A DNA stretch of 64,000 nucleotides from Microbacterium sp. (lineage in GTDB: Bacteria; Actinomycetota; Actinomycetes; Actinomycetales; Microbacteriaceae): positions 124,001 through 188,000 of the forward strand of contig QFPM01000004.1 in assembly GCA_003248655.1 (NCBI GenBank). The letters run 5' to 3'. Made by a program: the position numbers and the translations under genes. Shown here one piece after another: positions 42,460-50,300 of this stretch. Under the pieces are notes generated by a model. The model saw only the letters and a program-made list of their open reading frames with translations. It made no database searches and was not told where the DNA came from. Position 1 is the stretch's first letter; every line of letters begins with the position of its first letter.

Positions 42460-42723
42460 ATGGGAAACCTGTTCGCCGGTCCGCACCTGTGGATCCTGCT
42501 CATCGTCATCCTGCTGCTCTTCGGCGCAGCCAAGCTCCCCGCGCTCGCGAAGAGCATGGGCCAGTCCGCCCGCATCTTCAAGGGTGAGATGAAGGCGATG
42601 AAGGACGACGACGCGCCCGCCGCGACGGCGCAGTCCACTGCCGCCGAGCAGACGCTGCTGCCCCCGCCCGCTGCGCCCGCGGACACCACGCCGCCGCCGG
42701 CAGCGCCCGACGCCAGATCCTGA
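42460..42723 (+). CDS. tatA: Twin-arginine translocase subunit TatA
   Basis: The 87-residue protein has one N-terminal membrane helix (HLWILLIVILLLFGAAKLPALAKSMG) with the FG-x-x-KLP hinge, an amphipathic helix (SARIFKGEMKAMKDD) and a Pro/Ala-rich tail. It forms the Tat pore for folded proteins. AGGGGAT lies upstream (CAAGGGGATGCA). tatC follows after six bases. Confidence 0.95.
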   Translation: MGNLFAGPHLWILLIVILLLFGAAKLPALAKSMGQSARIFKGEMKAMKDDDAPAATAQSTAAEQTLLPPPAAPADTTPPPAAPDARS

Positions 42724-42729
42724 CCGTTC

Positions 42730-43554
42730 GTGGCTACGGCCGAACACCCGCCGCTCGGAGCCCCCGGGGCTGACGACCTTCCGCGTCGCGACAAGCGGAT
42801 GTCGCTGGGGCAGCACCTGATCGAGTTGCGCAAGCGCGTCGTGATCGGCCTCATCGGGCTGGTCGTCGGCATGGTCGTCGCCTACCTCCTGACGGACTGG
42901 ATCATCTGGGCGATGACCGAGCCCATCCGGATGGTCGCCGAACAGCGCGGTGAGGGCTCCGCGGTGAGCCTCATGTACTCGACGATCACGGGGCCGTTCG
43001 ATCTGCGGCTGCGGATCTCTTTCGCCGTCGGCATCATCCTCTCCGCCCCGATCTGGCTCTGGCAGCTGTGGGCCTTCCTCATGCCCGGCCTCACGCGCAA
43101 AGAGGTCCGCTACACGATCGGCTTCGTGGGTGCTGCCGTGCCGCTGTTCTTCGCCGGCTGCTTCGTCGGCTGGTGGGTCATGCCGCACATCGTCGAGATC
43201 ATGGCGACCTTCTCCGCCGAAGGCGCCGACAACCTCTACGAGGCCAAGTTCTACTACGACTTCGTCTTCAAGCTCGTCCTCGTCGTCGGCGTCTCGTTCG
43301 TCGTCCCCGTGTTCCTCGTCGCCCTGAACCTCGCCGGGATCATGTCGGGGCGGGCGATCCTGAAGTCGTGGCGCGTCGCCGTCCTCATCGCGGTCGGCTT
43401 CGCCGGGCTCGCCACCCCCGCAGCCGACATCGTCAGCATGCTGCTGCTCGCCGGCATCCTCGTGGTGCTGTTCTTCGCCGCCGCGGGCCTGTCGATGCTG
43501 TTCGACCGGCGGCGCGCGAAGCGCGTGGCCGCCGAGCTCGGCCCGCTCGCATGA
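42730..43554 (+). CDS. tatC: Twin-arginine translocase subunit TatC
   Basis: The 274-residue protein has six membrane helices and the TatC landmarks MSLGQHLIELRKRVVIGLIGL, SPFxx-type loop region (here LMYSTITGPFDLRLRISF) and LWQLWAFLMPGLTRKEVRY, with YYDFVFKLVLVVGVSFVVPVFLVALNLAG toward the end. It is the receptor for twin-arginine signal peptides. GTG start. The stop overlaps the helY ATG by 4 bases. Confidence 0.96.
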   Translation: MATAEHPPLGAPGADDLPRRDKRMSLGQHLIELRKRVVIGLIGLVVGMVVAYLLTDWIIWAMTEPIRMVAEQRGEGSAVSLMYSTITGPFDLRLRISFAVGIILSAPIWLWQLWAFLMPGLTRKEVRYTIGFVGAAVPLFFAGCFVGWWVMPHIVEIMATFSAEGADNLYEAKFYYDFVFKLVLVVGVSFVVPVFLVALNLAGIMSGRAILKSWRVAVLIAVGFAGLATPAADIVSMLLLAGILVVLFFAAAGLSMLFDRRRAKRVAAELGPLA

Positions 43555-46025
43555 CCGACGCCGCCACCCGGTACGCGCAGGCGCAGGCGCAGCGGGCGCA
43601 CCCCGTGACCGCCGCATTCGCGGCATCCCAGCGCTTCGATCTCGACCCCTTCCAGATCGCGGGATGCCAGGCGCTGGAGGACGGCCAGAGCGTTCTCGTC
43701 GCGGCTCCCACCGGTGCGGGCAAGACGATCGTGGGCGAGTTCGCCATCCATCTCGCGATGCTGACGGCGGACGAGAAGGCGTTCTACACGACGCCCATGA
43801 AGGCGCTGTCGAACCAGAAGTTCCGCGAGTTGCAGGAGGTGTACGGCGAGAGCGAGGTGGGGCTTCTCACCGGCGATACCAACATCAACGGAAACGCCCG
43901 GGTCGTCGTCATGACGACCGAGGTGCTGCGGAACATGCTCTACGCGGGCTCGCCGGCGCTTCGGGGGCTCCGCTACGTCGTGATGGACGAGGTGCATTAC
44001 CTCGCCGACCGGTTCCGCGGGGCGGTGTGGGAAGAGGTGATCATCCACCTGCCGCAGGACGTGCGGCTCGTGTCGCTATCGGCGACGGTGTCGAACGCCG
44101 AGGAGTTCGGCGACTGGCTCGGCACCGTGCGCGGCGATACCCAGATCATCGTCTCGGAGACCCGGCCGGTGCCGCTCGAGCAGCACGTGCTCGTTCGCGG
44201 CGACCTTCTGCCGCTCTTCGACGACCGCGCCGGCATCGCGACGGCGCAGGTCAACCAGGAGCTGATGCGCATCCGCGGCGGCAGCGGATCGCGCTACGAG
44301 AACAACCGCGATGCGCAGGCGTACCGCTCGGCGGGCGGGCGCGAGAGCGGCCAGCGGCGGCCCAATCGCGGCGGGCGGCGTCCCGTGCGATCGGCGAACG
44401 TCCAGCGCATCGAGCGGCTCGATCGCCCACACGTCGTGCAGCTGCTCGAGCGGGCGAACCTGCTGCCCGCGATCTTCTTCATCTTCAGTCGCGCCGGTTG
44501 CGACGGGGCCGTGCAGCAGTTGCGGCGCTCAGGGCTGCGGCTGACGACGCGCGAGGAGCGCGACGAGATCCGCCGCGTCGTCGACGAGCGCGCACGCACT
44601 CTCGCCGACGACGATCTGCAGGTGCTCGGATACTGGGAGTGGCGCGAGAACCTCGAGCGCGGCGTCGCGGCGCACCACGCGGGGCTGCTGCCCGCGTTCA
44701 AGGAGGTCGTCGAAGAGCTCTTCCGACGCAAGCTCGTCAAGGTCGTTTTCGCGACGGAGACCCTCGCGCTCGGCATCAACATGCCCGCACGCACCGTCGT
44801 GCTCGAAAAGCTCGAGAAGTTCAACGGCGAAGCGCGCGTCGCGATCACGTCGGGGGAGTACACCCAGCTCACCGGGCGCGCGGGGCGGCGCGGGATCGAC
44901 GTCGAGGGACACGCTGTCATCCAGTGGACCGAGGCCCTCGATCCGCAGGCGGTGGCGGCCCTGGCATCCCGCCGCACCTATCCGCTGAACTCGAGCTTCC
45001 GACCCACCTACAACATGGCCGTGAACCTCATCGACCGGTTCGGTCGCGAGCAGGCGCGCGAGATCCTTGAGTCGTCCTTCGCGCAGTTCCAGGCCGATCG
45101 CGCGGTCGTCTCGCTCGCGCGCGAGGTGAAGGATGCCGAGGAGTCGCTCGCCGGCTACGCCTCCGCGATGGCGTGCGATCGCGGCGACTTCGTCGAGTAC
45201 GCGGGGATGCGGCGGGAGCTCAGCGACCTTGAGAAGCTGAATCGCGCCGACCGAACCGCGCCGGCCCGTATCCGCGACAAGCGTCAGCAGGAGATCCAGT
45301 CCCTCCGAAGGCGACTCCAGCGGCATTCGTGTCACACGTGCCCCGACCGCGAGGCGCACGCGCGTTGGGGCGAGCGGTACGCGAAGCTGCAGAGCCGGGT
45401 CGAGAAGATCCGTCGCCAGATCGACGCGCGCACCGGCACGGTCGCGCGGATCTTCGACCGTGTCGTCGAGGTGCTCGCCGCGCTCGACTACGTGCGCCTG
45501 GGCGACGACGGCGCGGCGCGCATCACACCCGCCGGCGCCACGATGAAGCGGATCTACGGCGAACGCGACCTGCTCGTCGCGGAGGCGCTACGCCAGGGAC
45601 TGTGGACCTCACTGGATGCCGCCGGGCTCGCCGCGCTGGCATCCTGTCTCGTCTATGAGCCGAGGCGCGACGAGGCCGGGCCGGGGGAGCACGGACTGCC
45701 GCGCGGGCCGTTCCGGCAGGCGCTGACGGCGACGCAGGAGCTGTGGTCGCGTCTCGACGACCTCGAGCAGGAGCACCGGCTGCCGGGGAGCGAACCGGTC
45801 GCGACGGGGCTTGCGACAGCGATGCACTCGTGGGCGCGGGGGGCGACGCTGGACCGCGTGCTGGACGAGGCAGACCTCGCCGCCGGTGACTTCGTCCGCT
45901 GGACGAAGCAGACGATCGACCTGCTCGACCAGCTGTCGATGGTGGCCGACCCGCCGGTCGCGACGACCGCACGCGCCGCGCTGGAGTCCGTCCGCCGCGG
46001 CATCATCGTTTACGGCTCCCTCTGA
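43551..46025 (+). CDS. helY: DEAD/DEAH helicase HelY (Ski2-like)
   Basis: The 824-residue SF2 helicase has motif I APTGAGKTIVGEFAI, motif II VMDEVHYLADRFRG, motif III LSATVSNAEEFGDWL, a RNA-helicase-type FIFSRAGCDGAVQQL, and motif VI YTQLTGRAGRRGID. The C-terminal DSHCT-like region includes CHTCPDREAHARWGERY, a Cys/His patch. Its position directly after tatC is conserved in M. tuberculosis (Rv2092c). Its role is probably RNA or DNA unwinding; the substrate is unknown. It ends at a nested palindrome facing rpsT. Confidence 0.94.
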   Translation: MTDAATRYAQAQAQRAHPVTAAFAASQRFDLDPFQIAGCQALEDGQSVLVAAPTGAGKTIVGEFAIHLAMLTADEKAFYTTPMKALSNQKFRELQEVYGESEVGLLTGDTNINGNARVVVMTTEVLRNMLYAGSPALRGLRYVVMDEVHYLADRFRGAVWEEVIIHLPQDVRLVSLSATVSNAEEFGDWLGTVRGDTQIIVSETRPVPLEQHVLVRGDLLPLFDDRAGIATAQVNQELMRIRGGSGSRYENNRDAQAYRSAGGRESGQRRPNRGGRRPVRSANVQRIERLDRPHVVQLLERANLLPAIFFIFSRAGCDGAVQQLRRSGLRLTTREERDEIRRVVDERARTLADDDLQVLGYWEWRENLERGVAAHHAGLLPAFKEVVEELFRRKLVKVVFATETLALGINMPARTVVLEKLEKFNGEARVAITSGEYTQLTGRAGRRGIDVEGHAVIQWTEALDPQAVAALASRRTYPLNSSFRPTYNMAVNLIDRFGREQAREILESSFAQFQADRAVVSLAREVKDAEESLAGYASAMACDRGDFVEYAGMRRELSDLEKLNRADRTAPARIRDKRQQEIQSLRRRLQRHSCHTCPDREAHARWGERYAKLQSRVEKIRRQIDARTGTVARIFDRVVEVLAALDYVRLGDDGAARITPAGATMKRIYGERDLLVAEALRQGLWTSLDAAGLAALASCLVYEPRRDEAGPGEHGLPRGPFRQALTATQELWSRLDDLEQEHRLPGSEPVATGLATAMHSWARGATLDRVLDEADLAAGDFVRWTKQTIDLLDQLSMVADPPVATTARAALESVRRGIIVYGSL

Positions 46026-46103
46026 CCCCGCGAGACCCGGTCTGTGCGTCGAGACCAGCGTTCACGAACGTACATCTCGACGCACAAACGCGGTCTCGCG
46101 GGG
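46026..46103. repeat. Triple nested inverted repeat between helY and rpsT
   Basis: The outer arms CCCCGCGAGACC (46,026-46,037) and GGTCTCGCGGGG (46,092-46,103), middle arms TGTGCGTCGAGA (46,043-46,054) and its complement (46,075-46,086), and an inner CGTTC-AC-GAACG nest inside each other. The unit is centred between two convergent genes. Its GAGACC arms differ from the GAGAAACCAC elements elsewhere but the layout is similar. Confidence 0.85.
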
Positions 46104-46123
46104 GATGGGGGCAACGCAACGCA

Positions 46124-46155
46124 GAAGGCCCGCCCCGAGACGGGGGCGGGCCTTC
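46124..46155 (-). terminator. rpsT terminator
   Basis: A 13-bp stem (GAAGGCCCGCCCC and its complement) with a 6-base loop lies 18 bases after the rpsT stop; in the rpsT direction it is followed by TGCGTTGCGTTG. Confidence 0.8.
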
Positions 46156-46172
46156 GTGCGGCGTGCGGCGGC

Positions 46173-46433
46173 TCAGAGAGCGGCGACCTGCTTCGCGATG
46201 GCCGACTTGCGGTTCGCGGCCTGGTTCTCGTGGATGACGCCCTTGCTCACGGCCTTGTCGAGCTTCTTGGTCGCGGTCGCGAGCGCCTTCTCGGCGGCGG
46301 CCTTGTCGCCCGCGGCGACGGCCTCGCGGGTGCGACGCACCTCGGTCTTCAGCTCGCTCTTGACGGCCTTGTTGCGCTCGCGCGCCTTCTCGTTGGTCTT
46401 GTTGCGCTTGATCTGCGACTTGATGTTCGCCAC
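46173..46433 (-). CDS. rpsT: 30S ribosomal protein S20
   Basis: The 86-residue basic helical protein begins ANIKSQIKRNKTNEKARERNKAVKSELKT and ends KGVIHENQAANRKSAIAKQVAAL, which is diagnostic for S20. Start is GTG at 46433; an upstream in-frame ATG at 46538 would add 35 residues with no homology. A poor start codon on S20 is common and is linked to autoregulation. A strong terminator follows. Confidence 0.97.
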   Translation of the reverse strand: MANIKSQIKRNKTNEKARERNKAVKSELKTEVRRTREAVAAGDKAAAEKALATATKKLDKAVSKGVIHENQAANRKSAIAKQVAAL

Positions 46434-46546
46434 GTTCGACGGCTCTTTCGTTCGGAGTTTTCGTTGGATGTGCCGGAACAGCGGTAGAGGGGCGCTTCCG
46501 GCGACGCGCGGGGTGGGACCCGCACGCAAGCCAATCACTGAGTCTA

Positions 46547-47260
46547 TCAGCTATCGAGTGTCGCCACCGCGACGTCCAGCAGGGCGTTGAACACGTCCGG
46601 CCGCATGGCGGTGACCAGGTGGCTCGTGCGCGGTACGACGATGAGCTCTGCGTGCGGCACGAGCGAGGTGAACAGCCGCTCGTTGACGCGCAGCTGATCG
46701 AACTGCCCGTTGATGAACCATGTCGGCACCTCGATGCGTCGGAGCGCGGCAAGCAGATCGAGCACCGACAGCGAGCGCAGCGCGACATCCTGCGCGTCGA
46801 GCGCGTAGCCACCGGCGCCGAAGTCGGCGCGGGTGTGGTCAGGGAGAGTCCGGTCGAGCACCCACTCCGAGATCGCCGCGCCGCGGCCGGGCAGCCGGTC
46901 GAAGCCGCGCGCGAGCGTGCGGTAGGTCGCGAGGCTGACACCGCGGGGGATCGCGGTGCAGGATGCCGCGATGAAGGCATCCACCGGCGGTGGGTCCTCC
47001 CGGCCGACGTATTCGATCGACAACAGCCCGCCCATCGAATGCGCCGCAAGGATGACTCGGCCGCGCGCCGCGGCATCCCGAACGGCTCCGTCGATCGTCG
47101 CGAAAGCGCCGTCGAGCGTGAACGCCTCCGCCATGCGGCTGCCGTGGCCGGGCAGGTCCACCGCGACGCAGTCGACGCCGCGCTCCTCGAGATGGGCGAC
47201 CTGCGATCGCCACATCGTCGCGGACGTGCGGATGCCGTGCACCATCACCACCGTCGTCAT
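46547..47260 (-). CDS. Alpha/beta-fold hydrolase
   Basis: The 237-residue protein has VVMVHGIRTSATMW, VDLPGHGSRM, nucleophile elbow AAHSMGGLLS, the acidic residue in NGQFDQLRVN and His in VPRTSHLV. The triad is complete. The substrate is unknown; an esterase-like role is likely. It lies in the place where lepA would often be close to rpsT. Confidence 0.88.
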   Translation of the reverse strand: MTTVVMVHGIRTSATMWRSQVAHLEERGVDCVAVDLPGHGSRMAEAFTLDGAFATIDGAVRDAAARGRVILAAHSMGGLLSIEYVGREDPPPVDAFIAASCTAIPRGVSLATYRTLARGFDRLPGRGAAISEWVLDRTLPDHTRADFGAGGYALDAQDVALRSLSVLDLLAALRRIEVPTWFINGQFDQLRVNERLFTSLVPHAELIVVPRTSHLVTAMRPDVFNALLDVAVATLDS

Positions 47261-47266
47261 CGTCTC

Positions 47267-47272
47267 AGCCTA
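47267..47272 (-). promoter_or_regulatory. -10 box of the hydrolase gene
   Basis: On the reverse strand TAGGCT lies 6 nt before the ATG at 47260. Confidence 0.5.
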
Positions 47273-47338
47273 GGCACCGAAACGCCGCGGCGGCGGGAGC
47301 TCCCCAGAGCCCCACGCCGCCGCAGTCGATCACAGCGG

Positions 47339-50300
47339 TCAGAACAGCACGACCACCCGCGTCGTACCGCTCTGCGATCCCGTCGCGACCTTGGGGTCGG
47401 CGGGAACGAAGGTGGCCGTGTACGCGTGCGTACCGCGGCTCAGGCGACCGAGCGTGTAGCTGGCGACGCCACGGCCGTTGACGGGAACCGTCGCGATCAG
47501 CGTCGCACCCTCACGGATCTCGACCGTGCCGACCGCCGCCTTGCCATCGTCCTGGCGAACGGTCGCGACGAGAGTCGACGGCAGCAACCGGTTGATGTGC
47601 ACCGGCAGGATCGCCGTCAGGCGCGTCGTCGTCTTCGCGGGCTGTACGGCCGCCTCGACCGCGATCGGCACCTGGACGACGGTTCCGGATGCCGGCGCCG
47701 TGAGGGTCAGCGTCGCCGTCCCCGTGGGCAGGTTTGCCGGGAGGGTCACCGTCACTGTCGCAGCGCCCGCGGTCACGGGCACCTCGCCGAGCGACGTTCC
47801 GCCGAGCGAGACCTGCAGCGAGGTGTTCTCGGGCGCTCCGCGGCTCGTGAGGTTGAGACCCGCGACCGAGAAGGTCACCGCGGTGCCCGCTGTGGTGAGC
47901 GCCGGAACGCCCGTCACCTCGACAGCGTGCTTCGCGAAGGACGGCGCGAGCGGCGAGCCGTCGGCGATGTAGTCCATCCACGCCTCGTAGTCGAGCAGGC
48001 CCGTGTCGACGTAGTCCGCACCCTCCTTGAAGACCCGGAAGTTGTCGCCACCGGTCGCAAGGAACGAGAAGGTTCCGACACGGTAGCTCGCCGCCGAGTC
48101 GATCGGCGCGCCGTTGATCGTGATCGACGTAATGCGGTCACCCTCGGGGCGAGTCGAATCGAAGGTGTAGGTCACGTTGTCCGAGAGTCCCAGCTGCAGG
48201 TAGGGACGCGACGGCACCGTGCCGTCGGCCAGACGCTGCCACTGCTGCTCGAGCATCGTCTTGAACTGCGCACCGGTGAGGCTCACGAGCGCGAGCGTGT
48301 TGTTGAACGGCAGCACCGCGTTCGCCTGCGAGAACGAGATCGTCCCGTCGGCAAGGCCCGGCACGGCGGCCGCGCCGAACTCGGCCTGCGTGTCCCACAG
48401 CTCGGCGCGCAGGCCCCCCGGGTTCGTCACGCCGATGACCGCACCGTTCGGCAGACCCGACAGGCTGTCGCGCAGCATGTTGCCGACCTCGTTGCCGAGG
48501 GTCGACTCGCTCGCGCGGTCGTCGCGCGTGCCGCCGGTCCAGACGCCGTTCACGAACGATCCGCCCGCGAAGGCGGTCGTGATGTCGGCCGCGACCTCGC
48601 CGACCGCGGTGTTGCCCACCTCGGCCGCCGCAGCGATCGCCTGCTTCACGATCGCGTCGACCTCGGCGACCTTCGGGAAGGTCGCGATGAGCTCCGCCGC
48701 CGGAGTCGTCGTGCGCTTGACGATCGTCTCGGTGTGCGCGGTGACCGCGCCCGTCGAGCCGTCGACGGTCAGCGTGATCCGGCCGAGGTTCGCGCCGTAC
48801 GAGCCGGTCTGCACGACGGGGCGCGTGCGGTCGGTGCCGGGGATCTCGGCCGACCAGGCGTACTCCTTGTGCGTGTGGCCGGTGAAGATCGCGGCGACCT
48901 TTGGGTCGGTGTCGTTCACGATCGAGGCGAACGCGCCGCCCGCGGCGAGCTCCTGCTCGAGCGTCGCTCCGTCGGGCGTTCCCGCGCCGGCGCCCTCGTG
49001 GTAGAGGGCGACGAGCACGTCGGCCTCGCCGTTTGCGGGGTCGCCGTCCGTGAGCTGCGCCGCGACGCGGTTGACGGCGGCGACTGGGTCGCCGAAGTCG
49101 AGCGTCTCGACGCCGGCGGGCGACACGAGGGTCGGAGTCTCCTCGGTGACGGCGCCGATGACACCGACCGTGAGCGAACCGGCCTCGAGCAGCTGGTACT
49201 CGGGGAGCGCCGGCGTGGTCGTGCCCTTGAGGTACACGTTCGCACCGAGCTGGGGGTAGTCGGATGCCGTGCTCACACGCCCGGACAGGTCGTCGAACCC
49301 GCGGTCGAACTCGTGATTGCCGACCGCGGAGGCCTGCAGCCCGAGGGCGTTCAGCACGTCGATCGTGGGCTTGTCCTGGGCGACCGACGATGCGAACAGC
49401 GACGCGCCGATGTTGTCACCCGCCGAGAGGAACAGGGTCGGACCCGTGGCCAGCGCCCGCTGCTGCTCGACCGTCCCCGCGAACGCGACGGTGTTGCCGT
49501 CGATGCGTCCGTGGAAATCGTTGATCCCGAGCAGGGTCAGCTCGACCGGTGGCGCCTCGGCTGCGAGGCCGACGACCACGGGGTCGTGGTCGCTCGAGCG
49601 GTAGGCATCCGGAGCGTAGAACTCGGTGCCGTGGCTGCGGAAGCGGCTGTACTCGAGAGCCACCGACTCGCCAGAGTTGATGTTCCAGATGTCCGCTCCC
49701 GTCGCGCGCGCCTTCGCGGCGCCGCTCAGCAGGATGTGATCGAGCGAGCCCGACAGCCCCGAGAAGCTGTACGACGAGGTGTCGACACCGAACGCCTGCG
49801 CGGCGTCGACGTAACCCGCGCTGTAGAGCACCTGCAGCGGGTCCTCCTGCGTGTACGAGTTGAAATCGCCCGCGAGGGCCACGGTGTCGACACCGCCGCG
49901 GATGCCCTCGACCCAGTCGCGCAGGGCTGTCGCCTGACGCACGCGCGACTCGTTGGACGTGCCTTGGCCGTCACCGGCATCCGCGTCTCCCGGCCAGGGG
50001 CCGGCCGAGCCCTTCGACTTGAAGTGGTTGACGACGAACAGGAACGGCTCGCCACCGCCCGCTGGCTCGAAGACCTGGGCGATCGGCTCGCGGGCGTTCT
50101 GGAACGCCTCGCCGTCGTCGCTCTGGTCGCCGAGGGCGCGCGAGGCGCCTTCGGTGGTCACGGCGCTCGTGCGGTAGATGATCGCGTTCGTGATGACATC
50201 CTGCTCGGATGCCGGCGGCAGCTCCGACGACGACGGGACGAACGCCCACGTGCCGGGGCCTGCGGCCGCGTTGAGGGCCGCGACGAGGGTCGAGGTCGCC

